A stretch of DNA of 64,000 nucleotides from Mesodorylaimus sp. YZB2_4 (GCA_030248295.1 JASANH010000782.1:1-64000), one strand, 5' to 3'; counted from the stretch's first letter, positions 41,506 to 54,625 are shown. Program-made: numbers and translations. The notes: a model not told the origin generated them from the sequence alone.

Positions 41506-44433
41506 ATGGTGTTCACAATCGAAGAGATCCTTATTTGGCTATGTGTTCTTTTCGTGGCTGGTGCAATCTATTGGTATGCAGCCATTCCGAAGAATCTGCC
41601 ACCAGGCCCAATTGGTTTGCCCTTCCTAGGCAGTTCCCTCGATTATCGAAATGGCTCAGACCAACACGTCGTTTTACTTAAGCATTTAAAAAAATATGGT
41701 CCTATTTTCAAATTGTACATCGCCAACAAATTGGTCCTGATTTTGGGCGATTTTGATACGATTTATGAAGCGTTGGTAAAAAAAGCCGACGTTTTCGCTG
41801 GCAGACCACAGCTGTTTGCATTCATGCCTGAAAAATGCCGAAATCATGGTAAGGATGAATTGCAGAGTACTGTAAGCGCTATGCGGGGTGCGCCAGCTGC
41901 ACCATGTTGTGTTTCAAAGGGTTCACGGCCATTCATCTGAATCTAATTTGGTTATAAGGATGCAACTATGCACTTTTTCACGAGCTCTTCCTCTACGTAG
42001 AAAACTCTCCCCTCAATTTAGCCTCACATGCATTCGCTGGCTGATGACCGTTGATGACCTTTACAGTATGGCTACATTAAAGCAAGCTGAATGTCGTATG
42101 TAAAAACCATATCCCATATTAGTGCCCCTGGGTTCAAAATATCTTGTAGCGATGCTGCGCAGAGCCAAATGCCACCGAGAATATATTGTAGGAACACATT
42201 AACATTCCAATTGAAATGCTGATGTGATTTTTAATGTTGATCTACAGTATGTTGATTTTCAACTCCGATTGCACAGCAACTGTATTGAGACAACGCTGTC
42301 ATAAAAGCGATCACTTGTTTCTAGTGAGAGGGAATGTTAGTGATGACCTCAAGGGCATAAATATGACCGAGCCCCGACCTTTTGTCAAGGTCAGAGTCAG
42401 ATAATTAGCATTGTCATCTACAAACATCATGTGATCATGTGGCATAGGTTCAGTGAGCCGCCAACTCTGCGAACGATTGTGCACAACGCTTCATGCAAGC
42501 CAGCCTATTACAGCGAATGACGCTGCAATTTTGCATCAGCACAGACAAACATCATTTTAGCATATGTAACAAATACCATAATCTTGTCTTGAATCGCTTG
42601 CAGCTCCCATCAGGTGCATCGTGGTTGGTGTCACCGAACTTGGCTACTTCAGGATCTTTGCAATATCTAGTCTATCACTTTCTCTTCTATACTGACTGTC
42701 CTCACTGAAAAGTTTGAGCGATCCTTTTCACGGAGTCAGCAGCTGGGATTGTCACCCGTCAGGGTGATGTTTCAGCCATAGATCACTGTACGATGATTGG
42801 AAGACTTGGTTGGCTTCTGAGCTTTTGGCGAGAGACATAAGCTTCACTGGCCCCAGAGGTATTTACAAGATTATTCCGCAAGCACTTATTCATCTTTAGG
42901 AGTCATTTTCTCAGAAGGCGAGTTATGGAAAGAGCAACGCCGATTCGCACTTACCACACTTCGCGATTTTGGTTTTGGTCGTCCAATTTTGGAGCCACGT
43001 ATCAAAGAAGAAATCGAGCGGTTGAACGAACACATCGAAGAATATGCCTCGACTAAGACACCCTTCGATCCGCAAAGACTGGTCACTTGCGCTGTCTCGA
43101 ATATTATTAACCAATTAATTTTCGGTCGCCGCTTCAGTTATGATGATGAAGAATTCGTACGTCAATTTACCGCCTTATCAAAACGTGCATCCGGAGCTGG
43201 TGTCGGATTTTTATCGCCTTTTCTTTTATCTAACACCTTGTCATCCGTAATGAGCAAGGTCCCATTCGTAAGTGCTGAAATTTGAATATTTTTCTAGTCT
43301 TATCATCGTAGCATAAAGCGGGAAATTCGAATTTGAATTTTTTTTCGTAGGTTCGAAGATTGCGAGCAGAAGCAGACGACTTTATGGATTACACTGAGCG
43401 AGAAATGAATAAAACGAAAGAAACCTTTGATCCTGACTCGGAACCTTCCAATTACATTCACGCTTATATGAAAGCAGCACTTGAACAAAAAAGTGAATTC
43501 TTCACCGATAACCAACTGCTGTCAATGGTGGTCGATTTGTTCATTGCTGGCACTGAAACCACATCAACGAGCACACGCTGGGCATTGCTTCTTTTGGCGC
43601 ACAATCCTGATGTACAAGATAAATTGTATCAGGAAATTCGAGATCAAGTAGGAACGAGTATATTACCCACATATGCTGACAGGATCAAACTACCCTATGC
43701 CGAGGCTGTAATCATGGAAATACAACGGGCTGGCAATCTTCTGCCATTCGGAGTAGCCAGACGTACTTTGCAAAGGACAAACATGAATGGATACGACATA
43801 CCTGAGGACACAATCGTGGTACCCTTCCTGCAAAATGTCATGCTCAACGAGGAGCTGTACAAGGATCCGTTGAAATTCGATCCGACAAGATTCTTAGATT
43901 CGAATGGCAAGGTGATACGGGACCCAAAAATGATACCGTTTCAAGCAGGTAAGCTGCTTCTGATCGCTATTTTTGGGACAGGGTTAACTGTCACAGATTT
44001 CCTTCGCAGTTGTTCAGTGCTTATGCCAGTATGATCATGAGATTTTCAAGCAACGCCACTAATGTTGGTTTTCTGGCTAGATTCACAAGCACAGCCACAG
44101 GCAACAGACATGGCCCTATGCACCAGCTACAAGATTAGGATAGGGAGGATAATTCTCGTGTTCCCGCATTAGTGTCCCACCTGTCCTAATTAATCAGATG
44201 GGTAAGTGAGCCACAACTCATTTCAAATCCTGCTTTTCTCATTATCAGGCAAGCGAGTTTGCTTGGGCGAACCATTAGCTCGCATGGAATTATTTTTGCT
44301 TGTGGTAGGATTAATTAGTCGATTCAAATTTTATTTCCGAAATGATCAACCGAAACCGACTTTAAAACCTGTCGTTGGTCTGAGTTCGACTCCTGCTCCA
44401 TACGAAATTTATGTTAAAACTAGAAACGATTAG
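41506..44433 (+). CDS. Cytochrome P450, CYP2-clan-like, gene 1 (497 aa)
   Basis: A haem monooxygenase of the endoplasmic reticulum that oxidises lipophilic substrates. Exons 41506-41848, 42900-43267, 43351-43948 and 44249-44433 join in phases 1, 0 and 1. The N-terminus is a membrane anchor (IEEILIWLCVLFVAGAIYWY) followed by the Pro-rich hinge NLPPGPIGLPFLG. Helix C WKEQRRF, helix I AGTETT (303-308), helix K EIQR (360-363), PxRF PTRF (415-418) and the haem loop FQAGKRVCLG (434-443, Cys441) are all intact; the haem loop is split by the last intron after the first base of its Gly codon. GKRxCLGE-LARMELF is typical of CYP2-clan enzymes. The start follows the paralogues and the TATA box. Intron 1 holds a copy of the short repeat core (42741-42815). 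The substrate is unknown; detoxification is likely. Confidence 0.9.
42741..42815. repeat. Copy of the short interspersed repeat core
   Basis: It shares the GTCACCCGTCAGGGTGATG-TTTCAGCC region and the following GAAGACTTGG with 54309-54372 and, inverted, with 25282-25352. It sits in intron 1 of P450 gene 1. Confidence 0.6.
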
Positions 44434-45004
44434 GTGATATTTATTTTATTAGTAATACTTTCATGCAGATTTTTCGGCTGCTGCCCCGCCACCAGCCGCT
44501 AGAGGCGTGCGGTTAACGACAAATTAGGGTTTCATATTGAAGCTCGAGATTCCACATATATTTTCTTTGTTTAAAAATAGAAAACTTGTGTTACCGAACG
44601 AAACTTCGTTGGCCACTTGATCATTTTCATGAAGAAGCAAATGGCCTGATGGCTTCTCTATGTACATAACATGACCTAGTCCTGCTCTTACTTTGTTATT
44701 ATTCACTTTCCTAGTTATCTTGCCGCTTTTCTATTGGCGCGATATCAGGTAGAATGAATATGGACATGACCAGAGACTTCGGTCAGAATCGCAAGTACCA
44801 CCACGGTCACAGCAAAAACGCTCACGAGTCGATCACCACACCGCAGACTCCGCATTTATGACGAGAAGCCAAGTCTGGACGCTCCAAATTATCATGAATG
44901 CCTGTTTGGTCTTCACTGCAAACCGAGCAAGCTGTTGAGCTTCGCGGCAAACTATCTGATCAGGGCTGACAAGGCTCAACTGGCTGATACTGTCGTCCAA
45001 ATGG
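44434..45004. other. Downstream of P450 gene 1
   Basis: No AATAAA is obvious in the first 100 bases after the stop. Nothing else is recognised before the hAT-like element. Confidence 0.4.
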
Positions 45005-45715
45005 CTAGACTCCGGATCAGGTCGGGTTGAACCCGATCCGACCCGACCCGACCCAACCCGAAAGTCCCTGACCCGAAATTTCGGGTCCATAAGGAGCTCC
45101 TTGAGATAAAAACTTCACACAATTCCTCCCAACATGTGGTGACTTCAGTGTAAAGGTGACTGCGTGAAGATATTTCGATGGAGACACCTTATTTTACGCA
45201 GCTGAATTTTCGTCTTTAGTTATTACCTAGTTCTTTAAAAACCTTCCGAAACAGCATTTGTTCCTTTTCCCCATAATAGTGGTCAAATAATTTAGAAGCC
45301 TCAATAGGTCAAAAACCGACTGGGGTCTGTATTTGTCGTGTCTCTTATCTCCAGACTGCGCATTTCCGTTTGGGTTCGAGTACTGTAAGCTATGAGAATG
45401 CGTTTACGCTACTATGTTCTCTTTGGGAATGCTACACGCGGCCTATGCGAAACCTGGATGGCGTGTGTATTCTTAAAGAAAACAGATTATAGTCTTTAGC
45501 AAAGATTTAACCAGTCTGAATAATAGGCGCGAATAATAAAGAGTTGCATAAGTTTAGAGCCAGAAACAGGCTGTACTAAGAATACGCGAATATATATTGA
45601 CCCGTGTTTGAGTATTCATCTAGTTTTTAAAAAAGATACTGCTTACAGTCATATTGCGCTTGAAAGAAGCTCCTGTTAGAACCTCTACCACGTGATGAAG
45701 AAGTGTAAGGGTATA

Positions 45716-47379
45716 CAGTAGTGGACAAAAGTAAGGCACGTTCCTGACTTCTTCACTTATGGCAGCAGCTACTCACCAGAGGACAATATTGTGGCGTTTC
45801 CCGCGTCATATATGGATAGAGCATAAAAAATTGAGTAGATAACTCAACTAATTCTTTGACCAGGTAGCTCAAATCAGTGATAGGTGGCAAAACTTTAAAA
45901 AATTGCGAAATATTGCTGGGACAAAAGTAAGGCACGTTTTTTTGGCGGGAGAAAACTCTTGAAAAACGCGAGCTACAAAGTGGCGGGAAACGGTCAGGTG
46001 GCTCGTCTGTGTCATCTAGAAACATAAAATTTAAGTTTTTGTCATCGTTTCACCAAAAATGTCCACTGGTCATAATTTTTTAAAGGATGCTAAGGCTGCA
46101 ATGGTTAAAATGAGGGTCGAGGGGAAAAAATCATTTTCGGAGATTGCAAAGACGTTTGGAACGTGTGGTCGAGTCATTTCAAAGATTGTGAAACGCTGTT
46201 TGGCCTGTGGGACAACAAGTCCGTTGAAAAAGCCTGGAAGACCAAGGAAAACCAAGATCTGTGAGGATCATCTGATTAAAAGAATGTCGATTTCGAACCC
46301 CCGACTGACCTCTGGTCAAGTAAAGTTGGCCACTGGCTTAGCAACGGTCAGCAGCAAGACTATTAGTCGTCGTCTGAGGTAGGATGGCTTGCCAGCTCGA
46401 CGTCCATGCAAGAAACCATTGATCTCATTGAAGAATCTGAGGGCGCAAATCCAATCCGCCAAGATGCACCTGAACTGGACCAACCAGCAAGGGCAAAAAG
46501 TTCTTTAGAGCGATGAATCAAAGTTTGATTTGTTCAACAGCGATGGAATCAAGTATGTGAGACGCCCACTGGCAAATTGTTCGATGCTAGATACACTATT
46601 TCAACGATTAAGCATGGTGGAGGGTCTGTAATGGTTTGGGGCTGTTTCTCCGGACGAAAGATGGGCCCTATTCATAAGATAAATGGCATCATGGACAAGC
46701 ACGTGTACACGGACATCATGGAGAATGTCATGTTTCTCAAGCTCGTCGTTTCATGTCCAAAGGCTGGATCTTTTCGCAGGACAACGATCCGGAGCACTCC
46801 TCGGCTCATGCAAAGCAATGGTTCCAGCGCAAGAAGGTCAATCTAATGCAATGGCTAGCTCAATCCCCGGATCTAAATCCGATTGAAAACTTGTGGGATG
46901 AGGTCGAAAGGCGTATTCGAGTGACCACATACCAGAGTTGCAACCAGCTGTTTAATACCATTCAAAAAGCGTGGGCCGAAATTCCTCAGTTAGTCATTGA
47001 TGAACTGATCGCCTCCATGAGGAGCAGATACGAGCAGGTGATAAAAAAATTTTGGGTATGCTACCAAACACTGAAGGTTTAGAGTCTCGATGTCGTGTCA
47101 TGAGCTTTGGAGCGTGTGTCGAAGTGGAAAAAAGGACTATTCAGTCATTCAAAACAAACGTGCCTTACTTTTGTCCAAGCAATTTTTCTGAATTTTTTGA
47201 AACATTTTGTCGTGCGTGACTACTTCTGCTGTCAGATAAGCTGTTGATAAAGAAATATACTCAGTTTTTTGTGCTCTATCCACATATGGTGTGAAAAACG
47301 TCATAAGGCTGTCCCCTTGCGAGTAGCTTCTGCCATAAGTGAAAAAATCAGAAACGTGCCTTACTTTTGTCCACTACTG
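45716..47379 (+). mobile_element. Tc1/mariner transposon with IR/DR-type ends
   Basis: About 60-bp terminal inverted repeats (CAGTAGTGGACAAAAGTAAG at 45716; reverse complement ending at 47379) are flanked by TA on both sides (45714-45715, 47380-47381). A second, inner copy of the core GGACAAAAGTAAGGCACGTT lies at about 45918-45937, with its partner at about 47157-47176: two repeats per end. The length is 1,664 bp. Confidence 0.92.
46059..47082 (+). pseudogene. Tc1-like DD34E transposase
   Basis: The ATG at 46059 starts a helix-turn-helix region (MVKMRVEGKKSFSEIAKTFG), the hook KKPGRPRK and a second helix region. The catalytic blocks follow: SDESKF, GGGSVMVWGCFS, FSQDNDPEHSSAHAKQWF and SPDLNPIENLWDEVE. 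The frame is broken by TAGs at 46381-46383 and about 46507-46509 and by frame changes near 46570 and 46745. All three acidic positions can still be read, but the gene is dead. Confidence 0.88.
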
Positions 47380-47987
47380 TATATATCTTTTGAACGCAGC
47401 TATAACTGCTTCGCAATGTCACATGGTCAAGGAGTCAATGAGCCAAGGAAGTAATTTTTTGGTGCGCAGAGTAAATGCCAGGCTTTTTCGACCAGGTATA
47501 CGCGAGGACTTATCATACTTCTTCACATTCAGGATCAAATGTGACCGTACTCCTGGGAAAAACGGTTAGAGACATACTGTAGTCGTGCTTAGACTATGGC
47601 TAGTCCCATCCATTTATCATAGTTGCTAAGCGCCAATTTATAAGAGCTTGATGAAATATGAACCCTCACGCAAAAATTGCCCAGAAAATTTGATCATATT
47701 CACATCTGACCTGCCTGACACATGAAAGTTACTCAGAATCAACCTTTGAGTGCAAGGCTTTTATGCACTTTTTAAAAGCTATGCATTTTCCTTTTTAATT
47801 TTTGCAAAAGTTGCTCTAAACAAAAGCAAATTTTGCAAATACTGAAGTCGAACAGATGCGAAAAGGTTTCTGCAAAATTGCAGTATTTTTGACCCCTCTG
47901 ACCCGATCTTTCAAAGAAGTGACCTAACCCGACTTTGACGCGACCCGACCCGACCCGAAACTACCTGACCCGATCCGTGGTCTAGCA

Positions 47988-49507
47988 TGGCTACATGGTG
48001 ATGTAGTGACGCAATTTACAGTACAGTGTGGCCACTGATGCACAGAAAATTGCGTCCTACATAGTGCACCAGTTATTACTTGGGTACTGCAGTGCTTTCG
48101 TGGTCCTTTCTCCGCATGTGGGGTGAGGATGGCCTTCGCTGTTCTTGGCAGAAGATGCGCAGAAGAGCCACAGCCGCTATCATGTCATAAGCGGCGCGCC
48201 GGCGGGAAATTCAGAAGGTGCGTACTTCAGGCCTCCTTCCCAATTTGAGTTTTCTTTAATATCTCGGGTAAAATTCAATGAATTTCGACGTAGAAAAACC
48301 CATCTGAAAGCTCTTTTCAAGGGCTACCGCATAGACCATTACTGATCAGCGCATCTGATCAGCAGCTAAAATTATTGATCAGTTTTGGCTAAAATGGCCA
48401 TTAGGGGGTTTAGTTATCTCCCGTGTGCACAATAATCTATGATCTTAGAGCGAGATTTCGAGCTGTTCTGTGATATAGTGGTCCTCGGCCACAATTTCAG
48501 TGTTCAAAACAGGGTTGGACTGTTTTAATAATTTGCCCATAATCGATTATGTGACCGATCACGGCTGATTACAGGCGGTATTTGTTAAATATTTCATTAA
48601 AGTTCATAGCTAGGCTAATTCATAAAAGAGAGTCCGGCTCCTTCATTTGAAAACAATCTGACGTGACAGTGGTTTTGAGTCTGACACATTCCACAGCATT
48701 TCACGCTGCTTCACGGTCGTTCCAGCAAAAATATTTTAAAGGGGTGGCGAATTTCATGTCATGGAATGAGGTTATGTATTTTATCTGCTCATTAAAACAT
48801 TATGTAAGTAAAACAAGTTCAAAAAACCTGAAACACCGTGCCACACTCCATGTAACTTTGAAATTCAAATTTTTTATGGCTTGTTGCAACATGTCACAAA
48901 AAAATACAAAAACATCATTCCCGTAGTCAAATTTTCTAATGCATTAGGTAAGAGGTATAATTTCCAACAATGAATATCTAGTTTAGAATACTAGTAAAAT
49001 GTTTGGCCTCCTGCACCCGTCAAAATCCCAAGCACAAAATACTCTTTTATAACGCACACATACACTTTTTCAGTTTATTGGAACTAGTTAGAAGGCGTGC
49101 CCGTCTCGGCGCTCTTTCAACTAGGCGCGTCTCACTGAGCAAGTCACGTGCAAACTTTTGTCTTGGAAGGTTGCACCTAGAATAAAGTCGTTTTCTTCTT
49201 ATTCTCACTCGTTTTATTCAACTTTTGTTGTGCAATTGAAAATTCTTCATGCATCTTTGAAAGGAATAAGTAACTTTATTGCTAAAATATTCTGCATTGT
49301 TCTACAAAAAAGGAGAACTGGTCTTGCATCTTCAATGCACATTAGAGTGATGGACCCTTTTCGTGCACCGAACAAGGCTGGAGCTGTCATAAATGCCTCA
49401 AATAAAATGTTTGCACTTGGGTGCAATCAGAGAAACTGGTTTTTCAAAGTTATCGAGTGCCTTTCTAGAAGCTATTTTGCCCAAGGAAAACCTCGATGAT
49501 CATCACT
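47988..49507. other. Intergenic before P450 gene 2
   Basis: Bases about 48180-48240 match 26895-26955 in inverted orientation (shared ATGTCATAAGCGGCG and GGCGGGAAATTC). No gene is supported. Confidence 0.5.
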
Positions 49508-49514
49508 ATATAAT
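49508..49514 (+). promoter_or_regulatory. TATA box (TATATAA) of P450 gene 2
   Basis: It lies 65 bp before the ATG at 49573, in the same place as the TATA boxes of the other two copies. Confidence 0.55.
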
Positions 49515-49572
49515 AGGGTTTGGCAGGTTGGCACACACAGTCGTGTTTATTAGTTTTCCCAAACTCGTAACG

Positions 49573-52529
49573 ATGCTTGCACTTTTTACAATTTCTATTT
49601 GCCTGTTCCTTGTATTCCTAATTGCAATATTGTACTGGTATATAGCTATTCCGAAAAACCTTCCACCTGGTCCCCCAAATCTTCCATTTTTGGGCTCTTG
49701 GCTACATTATTTAGGTGGAACTGAAAAACAGCACCAGGTCATATATGAAGATATAAGGAAGTTTGGGCCTCTGTTTAAAACGTATATTGCCAATAAATTG
49801 GTAATAATCTTGGGCGATTATGACACAATTCAAGAAGCCTTGGTCAAAAATGGTGATTCATTTGCTGGCCGACCGCAATGGTTTGCACTGATGCCCGCTG
49901 AGTGCCGCAATAAAGGTAAATTATTTGAATTCCCGCCACAAACTGACTGTGGCTATGTAACAAATCACCGCAATTCCTATGAATTCGAGCTGTGATTTAC
50001 AGTAGTTATCAGATTTGGTGTGATTTTTGACTGTGTATTCTTTACTCGTTACGAAATTTTGTTTCAGGTCTCGGCTTATCTGAAGGTGAATTGTGGAAAG
50101 AGCATCGTCGTTTCGCTTTATCTACTCTTCGCGATTTTGGTGTTGGTCGCCCGATAATTGAGCCCCACATTAGAGAAGAAGTTGATCATTTGAATCAGCA
50201 AATTCATTATTTTGCAACTTCTTCGACTGCGTTCGATCCCCAGCCGCTGCTCACTTGCGCCACATCCAACATTATTAGCCAGTTAGTCTTTGGACGGCGA
50301 TTCAGTTATGATGATAAGGAATTCGTTAAACAATTCGAGGCTGCTTCGAAAAGATCGTCGAGCAGTGGCATCGGCTTCTTGTCACCATTACTCTTATCTA
50401 AGACTTTGTCCTCTCTGGCCTGCTGTTTGCCTTCGGTGAGAAAATAAGTGTGAAATAACCATCTTCCATAACCTTTGGATCAATGAATTTAGGATACTGA
50501 AAAGATATAAGCTAATGTACTATAACGATAAAGAACTTTATATTTTTCTACACATATATTATATACAGTATCATATACCTAAGATATAAGATAAATACAG
50601 GATACCAAAAAACTATAACCTGAATATGATAACGTTGAATAGGTATACTGACCACAATCACCAAAGTCACGGCCGGATCAGATCGGACTCTTCTTTTCAA
50701 AAGTCACCATCCGATAATTGGGATCGGGTCATCCGATCTGAACTATTCGATCCATAATTATAAGACGATGGTGTTAGAAAGAGTTGGAAAACAAGTAACT
50801 AATAATCTGTGATGAATGAGATGAGATCACTAATCTGCATTAATGCGTCCTGTTTTCTACTCATAATTAAAGCTAAAAGTCATCTCCTCGTTACTATTTG
50901 AGGCCAGAGAAAACATGCATGACTCACAAAGGAACATCGCCAACCATAAACTCTAGCTTTACCTAACCAAAAATTGTAGTTTGTTCCTATGAGCAGGTGC
51001 AAAAGAAAGCTCTCTGCAAAATGCCAGAGGGGTCTGCTTAATTGATCAGCAATTGTGGTGGCCTAAAGTCCTAACAGTTTTTAATTTTTGTATGGTAAAG
51101 AGCCCAAGCGATGAGAAAAACATCCAGGATTCTTTCAAAACCTCAATTTTCGGGTTTTAGGCTTCTGGCTTAAGCTTCAAACACTTCAAAGGCCAAAAGT
51201 CTTAAAAAAATGTTCGAGGAACTTAGGCGCAGACCACTCGGCCAGACGCCTCTGATATTTTTCAGAGTGTTTTTTTGCACCTAGTACCATTTCTGATTTT
51301 GTAAATTCGACGCAACGGTAGGCTCATTGATGGATCTTCTCATTTACTTTTCTCTACATCTTTCAAAATGCAGCGGATCCACGATGAACAGTGTGGGCGC
51401 TAATGTGCCATGAAACCATGGTAATAAATGCTGCCTGTTTCTCATAAGGAGCGACCTTTCGAAAAAAGTTGATGCGTTATTGATTTTCGAAAAAATTTCA
51501 TCAAGTATTTTCCATGATCTTTTGCGAAACTTATCCGATCTGATCCGACAAGCCCCCTCTGATCCGGCCGTGAACCTTAAGCAGATTAGGCTAGACTTTC
51601 TGCATCCAATCGGTCATATCTCAGATTCGGAATCTTTTGACTTTTGACATCCTGATCTTCCGATTTTAGGCGCGGCAGCTGAAAAAGGAAGTTGATGATT
51701 TTGCGCTTTATACCAAGAAGGAACTGCATAAAACCATGTCCACATACAAGCCGGGTCTTGAGCCAACTAATTACATCCACGCTTATCTGAATGCGTCTCA
51801 TAGTCAAATCAGCCCGACCTTCAATAATGGACAGTTGCTTGCCACTGTCATCGATCTATTTGTGGCTGGCACCGAGACTACCGCCATCACACTTCGATGG
51901 GCCATTCTCCTACTTGCCCATCATCCAGAAATACAAGAAAAATTATGTCAGGACATTTGGGAACAAGTTGGTCGGGGCGTTGTGCCCAGTTATGCAGACA
52001 GGGTCAGAATTCCACTGGTCGAGGCTGCAATCATGGAAATCCAAAGGTACGCCAATTTGGTCCCGTTCGGCGTGGCTAGGCGCACAGTGAAGCCAACTAA
52101 GCTACGTGGATACGATATACCGAATGACGCGGTGGTCATACCTTTCCTGTCGAACACATTACATAATCCAGACATATTTCCTGATCCCACAAAATTTAAT
52201 CCATATCGATTTTTGGATCAAGATGGAAAAGTAAAGAGAGATCCAAAATTGATCCCGTTTCAAGCAGGTGCAAATCGAACTTTCTTAGACGACTTTGACT
52301 TGATAGTTTTTGTATTTTTGTAGGCAAACGTATATGTTTGGGTGAATCGCTGGCACGAATGGAATTATTTATTATTCTTGCCGGATTAATAACAAAATTT
52401 CGTTTTTATTTTCCATCCCATGAATCGAAGCCAACACTCGAACCTATTCTTGGCATCGGACGTATGCCAGTCGTGTACAAAATCAATGTGCACGAACGCA
52501 AGGATGCATGTGTCTTTTTATCTTCCTAG
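49573..52529 (+). CDS. Cytochrome P450, CYP2-clan-like, gene 2 (504 aa)
   Basis: Tandem paralogue of gene 1. Exons 49573-49915, 50068-50435, 51670-52267 and 52324-52529; the first three have exactly the lengths of gene 1 (343, 368, 598) and the same phases. An N-terminal anchor (MLALFTISICLFLVFLIAIL) and the hinge KNLPPGPPNLPFLG are followed by helix C WKEHRRF, helix I AGTETT (303-308), EIQR (360-363), PxRF PYRF and the haem loop FQAGKRICLG with Cys441. The C-terminus is seven residues longer than that of gene 1. Introns are 152, 1,234 and 56 bp; intron 2 holds a miniature transposon, and the last is near the minimum for splicing. All motifs are intact, so the enzyme should be active. Confidence 0.9.
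50668..51575. mobile_element. Miniature inverted-repeat element in intron 2 of P450 gene 2
   Basis: The ends carry TCACGGCCGGATCAGA at about 50668 and its reverse complement at about 51560-51575, with further GATCGGA/GATCCGA words inside. No coding capacity is seen. Bases 50930-51530 match the solo relic at 40200-40800. The end sequence resembles the hAT-like element at 45.0 kb (shared CGGATC). Confidence 0.6.
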
Positions 52530-54165
52530 CCTTTTTTAATGTTGATAACCAGCACAGTAATGTCACTGCCCCAAAAATTTGAACTTCGCGTAAAATACTG
52601 CAAAGTCTCTTTTTGGAATCGCATCGCATAATCGTGTTCTTCTGCGATCCATTCGCCCCTGCGTGTATGTGCTTATGCCGACTGCACTTCTACCCTGCAG
52701 TGCATCAGAAACCGCTTAATTTTCTCTAACACTAAAGCCTACATAGTTTTCCAAATACCTTATCCATAGGCGAATTGCATGTAGCAAAGCTGCGAAGAAG
52801 GCTTTTAAAGCCAAGTACTTCAGTGGGCGATTTGCGATTTTTTGGAAATGAGTGGAATGAGTCATCTAATGCGGGTGTGGTTCAATTCCTGTCTCCTTTC
52901 CTTGGTGCGCCTTGTTGTTGATGTGAAGAACAAGTTTTACATTCCATACCAGTCTTATCAATATTCTAAATTCATTGTGTTGTCGTAAACGTCAGGGCGA
53001 TTGCGTCGGACGCAATGACAATAAAACCAAAAGTGACGTAAATCCTGTTCTAAATTTATATACCTTGCCTAGAGTCGGAAAATCTACCTGATTTCTGGTA
53101 CCGGTTCAGTAGAAGGAGAAATTCCAAATATGACATTGCCTGGATGGCAATCTATCAGATTCATGTCATTTGCGTTGAAAATACACTTATCACAATTGAT
53201 TTCGATCCGTCTTAGGTGTTGTCGGCGTCTTACGGATGCAATCAATATCATTTCTGTCATGCAAAGAGATGTAAGAAATTACTAATCCGGATTGGTTTTT
53301 CGTTCCAAACTGTACTGTGACTCTGTCTGTCCATGACCAATTGCATTGCAGGCATTGCAGTAAGTTAAAGATACTGTATCTGTATACATGCTTCTGCACT
53401 TAACCAAGTCCCTGTCGGTCAATCGAACAGGGTCAGGGCGGACGAAACCCCCACTGCTCCCCAAAATGGTCCTATCTAGCTGCTTGCTTTTCCAAGCTTT
53501 CGAACTGTTGGGTTGACAATGGAGGCAGGTGCGCACTACTCAATAATCATGCCCCTTATCACGGGGTTCAAATGTGTGTCGGACATGCGACCTATAGTTA
53601 CTCAGTCCGATTACGTGAAACACCATACGGAGAATGTTTCCGATCGTTTGCAATGTTCTTACGTCAAAGCCTTTTTGTCAACTGGACGACTAATTGTCCC
53701 GCTTATCAACTCACCGGGAAGAAATAAGGAGCACGGTGTTGGAATCCTGAACGTTCTGATCAGCGGGCCTATTTATCGCCACGACAGCAAGCCTTTGAAC
53801 TCACACACTCAAGGGCATAATTGTCAGGTCCGACATCGGGTAACCGACCCTCAACGCGAACCCAAAAAGTCGGTTTCGGGTTGGGTTTTGATTATGGAGC
53901 TTCCAAAGCCTGACTTTCATGAATCACAGATGGACCATGGGATAAAATTAACATGGAAATGAAGAAGATTCATTTTTAGCACGAAAAATGAGTTAGTCAA
54001 AGAAAAGGAGTCAGAAAAAAGTCGGGTTGATTCGGGTTGGATTAAGGTTTTAGATTTTAGGTCAGGTCGGGTTGGGTACACTTTCCTTACCAGATGTCGG
54101 ACCTTCATAGTTAGCACAAAAATAGATTGCCTTGCTCGTTTTGCCTCTTTCCCGCCTGGTCAAAC
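52530..54165. other. Intergenic between P450 genes 2 and 3
   Basis: Bases about 53830-54075 hold several GGGT-TGGG and GGTCGGG words like the subterminal regions at 45.0 and 47.9 kb, so a decayed relative is likely here. A 149-codon open frame (53513-53962) has no ATG at its start, crosses this repeat and is not credited. Confidence 0.45.
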
Positions 54166-54625
54166 CCTCTAAGCAGGGTTGTGCGGGTACCAGCGGCCAG
54201 CGCGCACCAGCGTCGCTCCGTGTGTATCTCCACACGAGGGCATCCTGGTGTAACCCTTGCGCCTGGTAGGCCATGGCCAGCGGGAGAGAGTAATCGATAC
54301 TCTTCCCTGGCTGGGAGACGTCAACCCCTCGGATTGATGTTTCAGCCGTAGGTAAAGTCGCAAGACTTGCCTGATCCAGTGAGAATTTTTATCCTGCTGA
54401 CTTCGGCAGGCCACCTCCCTCCTACTGGACCGGCTCGAACGATGGCCGATGGGAACCGACCAGGTGAGTCACCCCGCCCACAGCCTGGCGTCCAAGGTGA
54501 GGGTTCATGGTTTGCAACCCGACCTCCATCACCAGGAATCGAACCCAGGACGACTCCAGTCACTTACTACCAAGCAATGAGCAGACATGCCGAACCACTG
54601 CGTCACTGCGACCGCTATGGGTCCC
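54166..54625 (-). mobile_element. tRNA-derived SINE (minus strand)
   Basis: Read on the minus strand, the head has an A box (GACGCAGTGGTTCGGCATG, about 54612-54594) and a B box (GGGTTCGATTCC, about 54548-54537). The body extends to about 54166 and includes the core (54309-54372) shared with 42741-42815 and 25282-25352. This copy supplies the promoter for that repeat family. Confidence 0.7.

Larger units (their letters stand above)
45005..47987. mobile_element. Non-autonomous hAT-like element carrying a nested Tc1 element
   Basis: The ends form an inverted repeat, GCTAGAC-T/C-C/A-CGGATC, at 45002-45016 and 47975-47989, followed inside by direct runs of the pentamer GACCC/GGGTC (45030-45060 and 47940-47965). 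Such pentamer-rich subterminal regions are seen in hAT transposons. No transposase remains apart from the nested Tc1 (45716-47379). An 8-bp target duplication could not be confirmed. Confidence 0.5.

Noticed and set aside
53513-53962. 149-codon plus-strand frame
   Set aside because: No ATG at its start, no domain, and it runs into GGGTT-rich transposon-like sequence.
54530-54625. Possible tRNA gene on the minus strand
   Set aside because: Same reasoning: a tRNA-like head fused to a repeat body shared with other sites.
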